Source of the DNA: Rhizobium sp. Q54
GTDB taxonomy: Bacteria; Pseudomonadota; Alphaproteobacteria; Rhizobiales; Xanthobacteraceae
Length of the DNA stretch: 64,000 bases
Assembly: GCA_945861265.1 (NCBI GenBank)
Contig: CAMAUC010000008.1
Coordinates: 24,372 to 88,371 of the forward strand
Reading direction: 5' to 3'
The translations under genes and the position numbers were made by a program. Under the pieces are notes generated by a model. That model had not been told where the DNA came from and searched no databases. It saw only the letters and a program-made list of their open reading frames with translations. Below are positions 9,341 through 19,446 of this stretch, piece by piece (the first letter of the stretch is position 1; each line of letters begins with the position of its first letter).

Positions 9341-10339
9341 ATGTCCAAGTTGCGTACCGGGCTGTTTGTCTTGTCGGGTCTTTCGGCAGGTATCATGATG
9401 CAGGCGGTCTCGCCGGCATGGGCTGGTGGCTGTCCGGGCAATCCGGATGCCCTGGGCACCAGCCGTACCCTCATCGTCGAGACCTCGGCGCTGCCGCGCA
9501 TCGGCACGATGCAATACAACCGCAGCCTGCCGCTCAACGACCACGAAGTGGTCATCACCTTCGACGACGGGCCGCTGCCGCCCTACTCCAACCGCATCCT
9601 CGAGACTTTGGCCGCCGAGTGCGTCAAGGCGACCTACTTCATGGTCGGCCAGATGGCCCGCGCCTATCCCGACACCGTGCGCAAGATTTACAACGCCGGG
9701 CACACGATCGGCACGCACAGCCAGCGCCATCCGTTCGGCCTCGGCGACCTTGGCATGAAGCGAATATCGAGCGAGGTCGACGAAGGCATTGCCTCGGTGC
9801 AGAACGCGGTCGGCAACGCCCGCGCGGTGGCGCCATTTTTCCGCATTCCCGGGCTTGCCCGTTCCTATCAGGCCGAAAGCTATCTCGCCGCGCAGAAACT
9901 CTCGGTGTGGAGCGCCGACGAAGTCGCCGATGACTGGCATCGCCGCATCTCGCCGGAGCAGATCGTGATCCGCGCCATGCGCCGGATCGAAGCGCGGGGC
10001 AATCGCGGCGTGCTGCTGCTGCACGATATCCAGCCGGCAACCGCTTTGGCGTTGCCGACACTGCTCAGGGAGCTCAAGGCCAGGGGCTATAAAATCGTCC
10101 ATGCGGTGCCGGCCGGCCCGCGTCCGGAGACGGTGCCTGAGCTCCCCGCCAGCATGGCGGTCGCCGAAGGCGGCTGGCCGCGCGTGCTGCCGACCAAGGT
10201 CGCGGAAACGACGACGGCGGCCGAGCCAACGACGGGGCACACTGCGCGCCGGCATAAAAGGCTGAGCCACCGGCTCGCTTATGCGCTGAAGCGCAAGAAG
10301 CATAAGACACGGACCGCGGCACACGCATTCAGGTCGTAG
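9341..10339 (+). CDS. Secreted polysaccharide deacetylase (NodB domain), copy 2
   Basis: Paralog of the preceding gene with the same plan: signal peptide (about 1-28), CPGNPDALGT at 31-40, NodB motifs TFDDG at 73-77, and HSQRH at 126-130 with the metal-binding histidines. It differs by a C-terminal extension of about 75 residues that ends very basic (Arg/His/Lys repeats from about 300), which could bind anionic polymers of the envelope. ATG at 9341 is preceded by a G-rich stretch that can serve as ribosome-binding site. Because it is separately spaced, it may have its own promoter. An imperfect CtrA-like half-site pair lies about 95 bp upstream. Confidence 0.88.
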   Translation: MSKLRTGLFVLSGLSAGIMMQAVSPAWAGGCPGNPDALGTSRTLIVETSALPRIGTMQYNRSLPLNDHEVVITFDDGPLPPYSNRILETLAAECVKATYFMVGQMARAYPDTVRKIYNAGHTIGTHSQRHPFGLGDLGMKRISSEVDEGIASVQNAVGNARAVAPFFRIPGLARSYQAESYLAAQKLSVWSADEVADDWHRRISPEQIVIRAMRRIEARGNRGVLLLHDIQPATALALPTLLRELKARGYKIVHAVPAGPRPETVPELPASMAVAEGGWPRVLPTKVAETTTAAEPTTGHTARRHKRLSHRLAYALKRKKHKTRTAAHAFRS

Positions 10340-10466
10340 GCCGGCTCGCGCCGGACGCTCGGCATTCCTGCTGTGCGTAAATTCCGCTCATTGTCAGAAC
10401 GCCTCGTCCGGTGCAGCATCACCGCGCCGGTCGCAATTCCTCAAGGAAAAGGGTTCAGGAGCCAGG

Positions 10467-10880
10467 ATGGACAACCTTCGCATCACCGCCGGATCTTTTG
10501 TGTTCGGCGCCAAGTTCGAGACCGCGCTGGCGCCGAAGACCGTCGCCATTTTCAAGAAGCTCCTGCCCTATGAGCAGAAGGTCATCCATGTGCGTTGGAG
10601 CGGCGAAGGCGTCTGGGTGCCGCTCGGCGAACTCGATCTCGGCCTGACCTACGAGAACCACACCAGCTATCCGCATCCGGGTCAGATGATCGTCTATCCG
10701 GGCGGCATCAGCGAAACCGAAATCCTGCTCGCTTACGGCGCGGTGCATTTCTCGAGCAAGCTCGGCCAGCTTGCCGGCAACCACTTCATCACGCTGACGT
10801 CGGGGCTGGATCGTCTGTACGAATTCGGCCGCGCGGTGCTGTACGAAGGCGCCAAGCCGATCCGCATCGAGGCGGTGTGA
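10467..10880 (+). CDS. DUF3830 family protein (cyclophilin-like fold)
   Basis: Small cytoplasmic protein of 137 residues that I assign to DUF3830 from the YPHPGQ...YPGGISETEILLAYG pattern and overall length. Members are predicted to have a cyclophilin-like beta-barrel, and several sit near catabolic or transport genes; no reaction is established. It has no signal peptide or membrane segment. The start at 10467 is preceded by CAGGAGC. It follows the deacetylases by 127 bp on the same strand and precedes tRNA-Leu, which is on the other strand. Function unknown. Confidence 0.75.
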   Translation: MDNLRITAGSFVFGAKFETALAPKTVAIFKKLLPYEQKVIHVRWSGEGVWVPLGELDLGLTYENHTSYPHPGQMIVYPGGISETEILLAYGAVHFSSKLGQLAGNHFITLTSGLDRLYEFGRAVLYEGAKPIRIEAV

Positions 10881-10933
10881 GCGCAGTTCAGGCGCTTCCC
10901 GCGATACCTTCTCGAATTTTGGAAATTCCGTAC

Positions 10934-11018
10934 TGGTGCGGCCGAGAAGACTCGAACTTCCACGGATTGCTCCGCTGCCACCTCAAGGCAGTGCGTCTAC
11001 CAATTCCGCCACGGCCGC
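10934..11018 (-). tRNA. tRNA-Leu (anticodon GAG)
   Basis: An 85-nt class II tRNA with encoded CCA at 10934-10936. The acceptor stem pairs GCGGCCG (5' end at 11018) with CGGCCGC, followed by discriminator A as in leucine tRNAs. The D-arm reads GGCGGAATTGGTAGACGC. The anticodon stem CTGCC/GGCAG encloses loop TTGAGGT, giving anticodon GAG, which decodes CTC/CTT. A long variable arm and a TTCGAGT T-loop are present. It is expressed from the right; the 200 bp between it and fliN should hold its promoter. Confidence 0.96.
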
Positions 11019-11226
11019 ACAGTACGAAGAAGGAGCGCGTCGGTAGTCGCGCCCCTGTAACGGCGGATCGTGTAACAAATAGGACCCACAGGGACAAGGG
11101 CCGCGGGCCGTTCTCCCGGCCCGGATAGGCCGAAAAATGCCCGTGGCTTCAATCCGTTAGGCCGCAGGCCCGGAGGGGCCCCGCGCCGGTCGCAAATATA
11201 GGGCGATCGGGGGCCGAAAACGCCTT

Positions 11227-11499
11227 CTAGCGCATGTCCAGCGGGCGGCCGAGCAGTTCGCCGACCTCGACCGCGATGCGGTTGCCGTTGACCACGACGG
11301 TGCCCTTGGCCACCGGCAGGTTGTTGGCCAGGATGCTGACGGCGTCGTCTTCGCCGGCATCGAGCTCGATGATGGCGCCGCGGCCTAGGCGCAGAACCTG
11401 ATGGATCGGCATCGTTGTGGTACCCAGCACCACAGTGATGTCGATTGAAACCTTGTCGAATGTGCCCAAGTAAGAACTTCCTGTCGTGCCCTGCGTCAT
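11227..11499 (-). CDS. fliN: FliN-type flagellar motor switch protein, isolated copy
   Basis: C-ring component of the flagellar motor (FliM/FliN SpoA domain). The 90 residues are almost only the SpoA domain: DITVVLGTTTMPIHQVLRLG, an acidic stretch, then NGNRIAVEVGELLG, as in FliN. I take ATG at 11499. An upstream ATG at 11523 would add 8 residues but would leave no space for a promoter next to the CtrA box at 11531-11545. Neither start has a good ribosome-binding site. No other flagellar gene is in the window, so this is an orphan relative to a fli operon. It is divergent from lipB. Confidence 0.85.
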   Translation of the reverse strand: MTQGTTGSSYLGTFDKVSIDITVVLGTTTMPIHQVLRLGRGAIIELDAGEDDAVSILANNLPVAKGTVVVNGNRIAVEVGELLGRPLDMR

Positions 11500-11530
11500 T
11501 GGGGGCAGACGCCATGGCATCATGGTATGG

Positions 11531-11545
11531 TTAATGCGGGATTAA
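11531..11545. promoter_or_regulatory. Perfect CtrA-type box between fliN and lipB
   Basis: TTAA at 11531-11534 and TTAA at 11542-11545 are separated by exactly 7 nt, the consensus for CtrA, the cell-cycle response regulator of Alphaproteobacteria that commonly controls flagellar and division genes. It lies 32-46 nt upstream of the chosen fliN start, the usual -35-overlapping range, and ends 1 nt before the lipB ATG. Regulation is inferred from the motif alone. Confidence 0.6.
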
Positions 11546-11546
11546 T

Positions 11547-12308
11547 ATGCGCGACGATTTGAATTTGGGGATGCCCGCGCCCGCCGGTCTGGTGGCTGTG
11601 GAATGGCGCGTGAGCGACAGACCGGTCTCTTATGAGAACGCGCTGGCGGTCATGGAGGCGCGCGCCGAAGCAATCGCCAATGGCGAGGCGCCAGAGTTGG
11701 TCTGGCTCATCGAGCACCCGCCGCTCTACACCGCCGGCACCAGCGCCAACTCCGCCGACGTGCTGGACGCCCGTTTTCCCGTTTACGAAAGCGGCCGTGG
11801 CGGCCAGATGACCTATCACGGCCCCGGCCAGCGCGTCGGCTATGTGATGATCGACCTGCGGCGGCGCGGCCCCGATTTGCGCCGCTTCGTCGCCACGCTG
11901 GAAGAATGGATCATCCGCACCTTGGCGGCTTTCAACGTGCGTGGAGAGAGGCGCGAGGACCGCATCGGCGTCTGGGTGAAGCGGCCCGATAAAGGCGAAG
12001 GCTTCGAGGACAAGATCGCCGCGCTCGGCATCCGCGTGAAGAAGTGGGTGACGCTGCATGGCATCGCCATCAATGTCGAACCCGACCTCGCCCATTTCGA
12101 CGGCATCGTGCCCTGCGGCGTCAGCGTCAAGCGCTACGGCGTCACAAGTCTGGTCGATCTCGGCATTCCTGTCGCGATGACCGATGTCGATGTCGCGCTG
12201 CGCGCCGCCTTCGAGGAATTGTTCGGGGCTACTCAAAATGTCGGCAGCACGGAAAATTCTTCGCCCGGCACGCGCGCCCTTAAATCGGCTTCGGAGCCGG
12301 CACGCTGA
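11547..12308 (+). CDS. lipB: Octanoyl-[acyl-carrier-protein] transferase LipB
   Basis: Transfers octanoyl groups from ACP to lipoyl domains, the first step of lipoate assembly for 2-oxoacid dehydrogenases and the glycine cleavage system. The 253 residues carry [12 protein letters not shown] at about 84-95, the catalytic Cys 190 in VPCGVS and the partner Lys 156 in [11 protein letters not shown] at 11547 sits directly after a CtrA-type box; a second ATG at 11571 is possible. The last roughly 25 residues (Ser/Thr/Pro-rich) look like a non-conserved tail, and this stretch overlaps the 3' end of the convergent acylphosphatase gene by 76 bp. Confidence 0.94.
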   Translation: MRDDLNLGMPAPAGLVAVEWRVSDRPVSYENALAVMEARAEAIANGEAPELVWLIEHPPLYTAGTSANSADVLDARFPVYESGRGGQMTYHGPGQRVGYVMIDLRRRGPDLRRFVATLEEWIIRTLAAFNVRGERREDRIGVWVKRPDKGEGFEDKIAALGIRVKKWVTLHGIAINVEPDLAHFDGIVPCGVSVKRYGVTSLVDLGIPVAMTDVDVALRAAFEELFGATQNVGSTENSSPGTRALKSASEPAR

Positions 12309-12541
12309 TTGATCAGGTCGACGCGCGCGCCGGAGGGCCCGCGCTTGCAGGCCGCGATCATGTCGTCGATCACCGTGGGCTCGCCTTTGAACAAGGCCTC
12401 GACGGTGCCGTCGCGGCAATTGCACACCCAGCCTTCGAGACAATGCCGGCCCGCTTCACGCGCGACGAAGGCGCGGTAACCGACGCCCTGCACGCGGCCA
12501 AAAACGACAATATGCACGACGATGGGCGCTTGATCGTTCAT
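12233..12541 (-). CDS. acyP: Acylphosphatase
   Basis: Small enzyme hydrolysing acyl-phosphate bonds. The 102 residues show the signature [12 protein letters not shown] at 15-26, with the phosphate-binding Arg 23, and [11 protein letters not shown], with the catalytic Asn 41. The start at 12541 forms an ATGA overlap with the stop of the gamma-glutamylcyclotransferase-like gene, so the two are co-translated. The final 76 bp overlap the end of lipB on the opposite strand. The C-terminal extension beyond the usual roughly 92 residues is what reaches into lipB. Confidence 0.9.
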   Translation of the reverse strand: MNDQAPIVVHIVVFGRVQGVGYRAFVAREAGRHCLEGWVCNCRDGTVEALFKGEPTVIDDMIAACKRGPSGARVDLINQRAGSEADLRARVPGEEFSVLPTF

Positions 12542-13032
12542 CGGGCGACACCACGGGCCAAATCTTCGCAGCCCAATTCTTCGCAAACAATGACGCGGCT
12601 GCCGGTCCAGCGCGAGGTGGACCAGCGGGCAATCGCGCGCGCATGGCGCTCCGGCAAATTCCAGTGGCGGGCGGCGGCGGCGCACATTTCCGCGTAGCCA
12701 GGCTTCGGCCGGCCGGCACTGCGCCGCCGCAGCAGATAGATCATCGCCAGCACCATGCGCTTACCGTGGCGCACCGGCAGGTAGCGCACATCATAGAGAC
12801 CTTTGTGCAGCAATTCGTAATTATGCAACGCGGCGAGATCGCGCGGCGTCAGCCGCCACAGCACCCCATGCACGCTCCCGCCCGGCGCCGGCTTGACCGA
12901 ACCCCAGCCGTCGATGCCGATAAAGAACCTGTAGCCATCGAGCTTCGCCGCACCCAGCGCCCGCGCGTTCGGACAGCGCGCCAGCATCGCGGCGCGGTGC
13001 ATGTTGGAGCCATAGGCGAAGTACAAGGTCAT
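12538..13032 (-). CDS. Gamma-glutamylcyclotransferase-like (AIG2-fold) protein
   Basis: Belongs to the gamma-glutamylcyclotransferase/AIG2 fold by the N-terminal nucleotide-like loop FAYGSNM (residues 5-11) and the later LHNYELLHKGLYDV stretch, which holds the expected catalytic acid. Enzymes of this fold release 5-oxoproline from gamma-glutamyl amines, but the substrate here is unknown. At 164 residues it is of normal length. It is the first gene of a two-gene unit with acyP (ATGA overlap). I see no membrane or signal segments. Confidence 0.82.
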   Translation of the reverse strand: MTLYFAYGSNMHRAAMLARCPNARALGAAKLDGYRFFIGIDGWGSVKPAPGGSVHGVLWRLTPRDLAALHNYELLHKGLYDVRYLPVRHGKRMVLAMIYLLRRRSAGRPKPGYAEMCAAAARHWNLPERHARAIARWSTSRWTGSRVIVCEELGCEDLARGVAR

Positions 13033-13223
13033 TGTCTTTGGAAATAGCAGAATAACGCCAGAAGGCTAGCGGATGTACGCCTCGACCGCGCATCCAATCG
13101 GTCGATTTCGCGCTCACAACCGAACGGCCGCGCGACTTGCCGGGCGGAATTTTGAATAGTTAAATGGCAAGCCAAGGTTGCAGCAGCTCGGTGGGGACTT
13201 GGCAAGTCTTTGGGGGGACACAA

Positions 13224-13762
13224 ATGATTGTCTTTGAGCCCGTACAATTGACCGACCTGCTCGGCTATGTCGGCGTGCTGACGGCAGTGGGCTCAGGCAT
13301 TTGGCAGTACCGAAGCTCCTCAAGGCGAGACTTCATCAAACCGCTGCGCGAGGCGCAGCTCAGACTTTATGAAGACGCGACCTCCACGGCATCGATGCTC
13401 GCCACGCTGCCGCGTAATTCGAAACAATGGAAGGAACGCCACAGCCATTTTCTCCATCTTTATTTCGGGCCATTGGCAATATTTGAAGATTTCGAACGCC
13501 GCCCTGCCATCGAAGCTCGGCAATCCGGTACACAACCAGCCGAGCGAAAATTAACGGTCGAACAAGCGATGATCGACTTTAAGCGGTGCCTCCATCGCGG
13601 CACGGACGATAAGATGCTGACAGGCCTTTCGCTCGCCCTCGCCCATGCATGCCGCGAGTCGCTTGGACGGTCCTGGAATGTCCGCGTTGAGCACCTAACC
13701 GGAAAATATAACGAAATACACGGGCCCGCTGCGCCAAATGTCGCGCTTCCTAGCAATAAAGG

Positions 13763-13766
<4 letters not shown>
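13224..13766 (+). CDS. Membrane-anchored protein of unknown function
   Basis: I do not recognise this 180-residue protein. One hydrophobic segment lies near the N-terminus (about 12-27, LLGYVGVLTAVGSGIW), followed by a basic charged helix-rich region, suggesting a cytoplasmic domain tethered to the membrane. ATG at 13224 has GGGGGGACA just upstream, so I prefer it to an earlier in-frame start at 13164. Codon third positions look less GC-rich than in the neighbours (many A/T-ending codons around 13370-13560), which hints at more recent acquisition. Its stop overlaps the pccA stop by 3 bp (convergent). Confidence 0.68.
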
Positions 13767-15766
<2,000 letters not shown>

Positions 15767-16013
15767 GGCCGCTGAATTCCCCGCCCGTACCGGCGTTTCA
15801 ACTTTGCGGCACTGCAGCGAAATGTCAATGTGCCGGGCGGCGCTTCCCGGAATTCTATTTCGCCAGCCCGGCCCCTGTCGCCAACTTTGATCTCCGTCAA
15901 ACCGGATTGCCGGAGCATTCTTACTCTTTATGCTGGGCCCTATTCCCCTTGCCGCCCGATGCTTATATTCAACGTTCTCACTATTTCACCGGCTTTCGAA
16001 TTGGAGACTTTTC

Positions 16014-16673
16014 ATGACATTGGCAATTGGCGACACCGCACCGGACTTCGAAGCGGAAACCACCGAGGGCAAAATCACCTTTCACGAATGGCTGGGCAAT
16101 TCCTGGGGCCTTTTGTTCTCGCACCCGAAAGACTTCACCCCGGTCTGCACCACCGAACTCGGCGCCGTGGCGCGCCTGAAGCCGGAATTCGACAAGCGTA
16201 ACGTCAAGGTCATCGGCCTGTCGGTCGACCCGGTCGATAACCACGCCAAATGGGCGGTCGATATCAAGGACGTCGGCGGCTTTGCGCCGAACTATCCGAT
16301 GATAGGCGACACCGAACTGAAGATCTCCAAGGCCTATGGCATGCTGCCGGCCTCGACCTCGGGCACGTCGGAAGGCCGCACGCCGGCCGACAACCAGACG
16401 GTGCGCAACGTGTTCGTCATCGGTCCCGACAAGAAGATCAAATTGATCCTGGTCTATCCGATGGCGGTCGGCCGCAACTTCCAGGAAATCCTGCGCGTCA
16501 TCGACTCGTTACAACTCAACGCCAAGCACCGCGTCGCCACGCCGGCCGACTGGAAACAGGGCGAGGACGTGATCCTGACCAGCGCGATCAGCAATGACGA
16601 AGCCAAGACCTTGTATCCGGAAGGCTACAAGACCGTGAAGCCTTATCTGCGCGTCGTGCCGCAGCCGAAGTAG
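16014..16673 (+). CDS. 1-Cys peroxiredoxin (Prx6 class)
   Basis: Thiol peroxidase reducing H2O2 and organic peroxides. The 219 residues contain the peroxidatic Cys 45 in TPVCTTE, and I see no second cysteine, as in the 1-Cys Prx6 group. The long C-terminal domain (ATPADWKQGEDVI...YPEGYK...PYLR) is characteristic of Prx6. ATG at 16014 follows GGAGACTTTTC; an earlier start would add 28 hydrophobic residues of poor quality. It is divergent from pccA, with a 247-bp promoter region, and is followed by a good intrinsic terminator at 16701-16734. Confidence 0.93.
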   Translation: MTLAIGDTAPDFEAETTEGKITFHEWLGNSWGLLFSHPKDFTPVCTTELGAVARLKPEFDKRNVKVIGLSVDPVDNHAKWAVDIKDVGGFAPNYPMIGDTELKISKAYGMLPASTSGTSEGRTPADNQTVRNVFVIGPDKKIKLILVYPMAVGRNFQEILRVIDSLQLNAKHRVATPADWKQGEDVILTSAISNDEAKTLYPEGYKTVKPYLRVVPQPK

Positions 16674-16700
16674 ACATCCGGCATAAACTGCTAAAGATCG

Positions 16701-16734
16701 AGGGCGCGGATTGCCAAATCCGCGCTCTTTCTCT
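16701..16734 (+). terminator. Intrinsic terminator after the peroxiredoxin gene
   Basis: A 12-bp GC-rich stem (16701-16712 with 16717-16728, one G-T pair) with loop GCCA, followed by TTCTCT. It lies 28 bp past the peroxiredoxin stop and 40 bp before the thioesterase start, so the thioesterase probably has its own promoter or is read through. Confidence 0.65.
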
Positions 16735-16773
16735 ATGTGCCGCGGTGCCGCCTTGCTTTCCGGAGTAGCTCCC

Positions 16774-17181
16774 ATGACCGACGTCAACGAAACCGCCTTC
16801 ACCCAGCCGGCCTTCGCGCAATTCCTCGGCATCAAGATGACGCATATATCGCTCGAGCGCGTCACCGCCGAACTGTTCGTCAAGGACGAGCTGAACAACC
16901 GCTTCGGCATCATGCATGGCGGCGCGATCATGGCGCTCGCCGACAATGTCGGCGGCACCGCCACCACCGCCAATCTTAAAGACGGTCAGACCACCACGAC
17001 GATCGAAAGCAAGACAAATTTCTTCGCCGCGATCCCGATCGGCGACACGGCACGCGCCGAGTGCATTCCCCTGCACCGTGGCCGCACGACCATGGTCTGG
17101 CAGACCCGCATCACCCGCAATGACGGCCGGCTGTGCGCGATGGTGACGCAGACGCAGATGGTGCTGGAGCGAAAAAAGTAA
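16774..17181 (+). CDS. PaaI-family hotdog thioesterase
   Basis: Acyl-CoA thioesterase of the hotdog fold (PaaI/YbaW-like uncharacterised group). The 135 residues contain NRFGIMHGGAIMALADN, the catalytic/substrate loop typical of PaaI-type enzymes with the conserved HGG, followed by ESKTNFFAAIPIGD. The start at 16774 is preceded by GGAG (8 nt). Substrate unknown; aromatic or short-chain acyl-CoA would fit the family. It stops next to the convergent EamA transporter. Confidence 0.86.
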   Translation: MTDVNETAFTQPAFAQFLGIKMTHISLERVTAELFVKDELNNRFGIMHGGAIMALADNVGGTATTANLKDGQTTTTIESKTNFFAAIPIGDTARAECIPLHRGRTTMVWQTRITRNDGRLCAMVTQTQMVLERKK

Positions 17182-18102
17182 TTACTTGTCTGGCGTCGAC
17201 GACGCCGCCGCGTTGCCCGCCACCGGCGTCACCTGCGCGCCGCGATTGACCAGCACGACTCCTACCGCGCAGACCACCATGCCGGCGATCGACAGCGCGT
17301 CGAGCTTTTCGCCGAACAGGCCGTAGGCCATCAGCGCGGTCACCGCCGGCACCAGATAGAACAGGCTGGCAAAGCCGGTCGCCGCCGAACGGCGGATCAG
17401 CCAGTACATCAGGCCGACCGCGGCGATCGACAGCACCAGCACCAGCCAGGCGATGGCGAAGATCAATTCGCCGTTCCAGTGGATCACCCGCGTCTCGAAG
17501 GCGAAAGCCGCGCACCAATAGAGGACCACCACGCCGGCATATTGGAACACATTGCCGGTTCGCCAGTCGATATTGCCGCTGTATCGCTTCTGATACAGCG
17601 CGCCGCCGGTGACGCCGAGCAGCGAGACGACGCTGGCCGCCCAGCCGATCACCGATGCTTCGGCGACCATCTCCCGGTCGTGCAGGACGAATGCGACGCC
17701 GACCAGGCCGAGCGCCAGCCCGAACCATTGCTGCCGCGACACCGTCTCGCCCAAGAAGTGGTTGGCGATGACCGAGGTCAAAATCGGCTGCAAGCCCGGG
17801 ATCAGCGCCGAGATGCCGGCGGGCACGCCCTGGCTGATGGCGAAAAAGACCCCGCCCAGATAAAGCCCGTGCATGAGAATGCCGATGACGATGCTGTGCC
17901 CGATTTCGGCGCGGCCCGGCCATTTCGCGCCGCTGACGACGGCGATGATCGTCATGATGACGACGACAAACACCATGCGGACGCCGAGAAACGTCATTGG
18001 CTCTATGTACGGCAGACCGAAACGGGCGCCGATGAAACCGGTACTCCACAAAAGCACGAACAGCGCGGGCGCTGCCGCGATCGCAAATTTGGTCAGGCGC
18101 AT
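17182..18102 (-). CDS. EamA/DMT-superfamily transporter
   Basis: Inner-membrane drug/metabolite transporter, probably an exporter of amino acids or other small metabolites. The 306 residues form about ten hydrophobic helices as two EamA repeats; Pro/Gly kinks such as GVPAGISALIPGLQPIL sit in the first repeat. ATG at 18102 follows AGAGA; about 50 upstream open codons lack hydrophobic or conserved character. The C-terminus is a short Ala/Ser-rich tail. Substrate not predictable. Confidence 0.88.
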   Translation of the reverse strand: MRLTKFAIAAAPALFVLLWSTGFIGARFGLPYIEPMTFLGVRMVFVVVIMTIIAVVSGAKWPGRAEIGHSIVIGILMHGLYLGGVFFAISQGVPAGISALIPGLQPILTSVIANHFLGETVSRQQWFGLALGLVGVAFVLHDREMVAEASVIGWAASVVSLLGVTGGALYQKRYSGNIDWRTGNVFQYAGVVVLYWCAAFAFETRVIHWNGELIFAIAWLVLVLSIAAVGLMYWLIRRSAATGFASLFYLVPAVTALMAYGLFGEKLDALSIAGMVVCAVGVVLVNRGAQVTPVAGNAAASSTPDK

Positions 18103-18279
18103 GCGTATCTCTGTTGCCGGGCCGGATGGTCCAATGCTTTCCGCCGGAAGGACGTGAATCGGCGGCCCCCGCGCTATAGCATTTCCGGCAGGCGTCGTGG
18201 CTCCTGTGGACGGCCTGCGTAGCCGAGCGCCCCGGCCTGTGCTAGGCATTTAAAAAAGGGCAAGGGGCAAGGCAACGAC

Positions 18280-18465
18280 ATGCAGATCATGGCATTTTAT
18301 ATCGTGTTCGTTTTGATCGGCGATCTCGGCGCCTATTTCGTCGGCCGCACCGTGGAACAATGGTCGCCGACGAGCAGCCTGCCGGTGTTCCTCGGCTGCT
18401 TTTTCCTGGTGTTCTGGCTGGCTTGGCGCCTCGCGGTTCGGGTCACGGCACCCAAGGCTGCTTAG
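18280..18465 (+). CDS. Small two-helix membrane protein
   Basis: A 61-residue protein with two hydrophobic segments (about 4-22 and 34-54) joined by a short polar loop, ending in a few basic residues. I cannot assign a family. An AAGG-rich stretch precedes ATG at 18280. Neighbouring small membrane genes follow on the same strand (18572). Length and amphipathic spacing make chance unlikely, but conservation is untested. Confidence 0.6.
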   Translation: MQIMAFYIVFVLIGDLGAYFVGRTVEQWSPTSSLPVFLGCFFLVFWLAWRLAVRVTAPKAA

Positions 18466-18497
18466 GACATTGCAGGTCTGTTAATTCAAGAGAATCA

Positions 18498-18522
18498 GGA
18501 ACTCAGCGCGAATTCGCGGGTT
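18498..18522 (+). promoter_or_regulatory. Candidate EcfG-type stress promoter
   Basis: GGAAC at 18498-18502, 16 nt, then GGTT at 18519-18522 resembles the alphaproteobacterial EcfG (general stress sigma) consensus GGAAC-N16/17-cGTT, with one mismatch. It lies 50 bp upstream of the ATG of the membrane protein at 18572, a normal leader length. Confidence 0.4.
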
Positions 18523-18571
18523 TCCTCCTTTCGAGACGCGGCAACGTGTTTCGTGACCCAAGGAGGAGATT

Positions 18572-18925
18572 ATGACCGACCCCCGCTTTACCGATCCGCG
18601 CTATAGCGACGCGCAAAACAGCGATCCTCGTTACGTCCCACCTGCCCCGTTGCGCAGCGAAAATGCCGGTGGCGTTTGGGGCTGGATTGCCGGGCTAGCC
18701 GTCGTTGCCTTGATCGCATTCGTCGTCGTCGCCGGCTGGAACAGCGCCACGACCAACACCGCGTCCAACCCGCCGGCAGCCACGCCGGCGCCAATGACGA
18801 CCGGCAGCGGTGCCCCGATCCGCAACGTGACGCCGCCAAGCACCACCGGTTCAGGCTCGACCTCGCCGCTGACCAATCCGGCACCGCAGGCGTCGCCGCC
18901 GGCTTCAGGCGGTTCGCAGCAGTAG
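18572..18925 (+). CDS. Single-pass membrane protein with Pro/Thr/Ser-rich outer tail
   Basis: A 117-residue protein of unknown function. Residues 1-33 are polar with a repeated DPRY/DPRF theme, then one membrane helix (about 35-55, WGWIAGLAVVALIAFVVVAGW), then about 60 residues rich in Pro, Thr, Ser, Asn and Gly with low complexity, likely extended in the periplasm. AAGGAGGAG lies immediately upstream of ATG at 18572, a near-perfect ribosome-binding site. A candidate EcfG promoter sits 50 bp upstream, so it may be stress-induced. It ends in a strong hairpin shared with the convergent gene. Confidence 0.7.
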   Translation: MTDPRFTDPRYSDAQNSDPRYVPPAPLRSENAGGVWGWIAGLAVVALIAFVVVAGWNSATTNTASNPPAATPAPMTTGSGAPIRNVTPPSTTGSGSTSPLTNPAPQASPPASGGSQQ

Positions 18926-18928
18926 TTT

Positions 18929-18972
18929 GACGCAATCGGTCCCGGCGCTGCGTTTGCGCCGGGACTTGCGTC
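18929..18972. terminator. Bidirectional terminator-like hairpin
   Basis: A perfect 10-bp stem GTCCCGGCGC/GCGCCGGGAC (18939-18948 with 18956-18965) is extended by an outer 7-bp stem GACGCAA/TTGCGTC across a 3-nt bulge. It lies between two convergent genes and includes the last bases of the AhpD-like gene. There is no long T-tract, so it is a stable barrier more than a textbook terminator. Confidence 0.55.
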
Positions 18973-19360
18973 ACGTCTGAAACGCCGGGTCGATCGGCAC
19001 GCGATAGCCGTTGGCCAGCCGGTTGGTTTCATTGGCCATGCCGGTCACCGCCATCAGTTCGCCGAACATCGCCTCGCTCATACCGGCCTTGCGCGCGGCG
19101 GCGCTGTGACTGGCGATGCAATAAGCGCAACCATTGGTGACCGAGACGGCGAGATAAATCATTTCCTTGGTTAGCGGATCGAGCGCGCCCGGCGCCATGA
19201 TCTCCTTGATGCTTTCCCAGGTGCGCTTGAGCGTCGCCGGATCGTGCGCCAGAAATTTCCAGAAGTTGTTGACGTCCGGCACATTGCGCGACGTCTTGAT
19301 GTCGTCATAGACCGCGCGCACGGCGGCTGAGGCATCGGCATATTCAATCGGCGTCGGCAT
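18971..19360 (-). CDS. Carboxymuconolactone decarboxylase / AhpD-like protein
   Basis: Alkylhydroperoxidase D-like fold, 129 residues. The active-site pattern E-x(n)-CxxC-x3-H is present: Glu 66 in the preceding helix, C78-AY-C81 and His 85. Such proteins act as thiol peroxidases or reductants for peroxiredoxins; true carboxymuconolactone decarboxylases lack this Cys pair, so a redox role is likelier. The Prx6 gene lies about 2.3 kb away, not in an operon. ATG at 19360 is the first start in frame. Confidence 0.86.
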   Translation of the reverse strand: MPTPIEYADASAAVRAVYDDIKTSRNVPDVNNFWKFLAHDPATLKRTWESIKEIMAPGALDPLTKEMIYLAVSVTNGCAYCIASHSAAARKAGMSEAMFGELMAVTGMANETNRLANGYRVPIDPAFQT

Positions 19361-19446
19361 GGAGCGTCATCCTCGCGGCTGTTTGATGCGGCCGATTATG
19401 ATGACATCGGCGGTCGCTGCAAGGCTGCGGCCTGTGCGCCGCCGCG

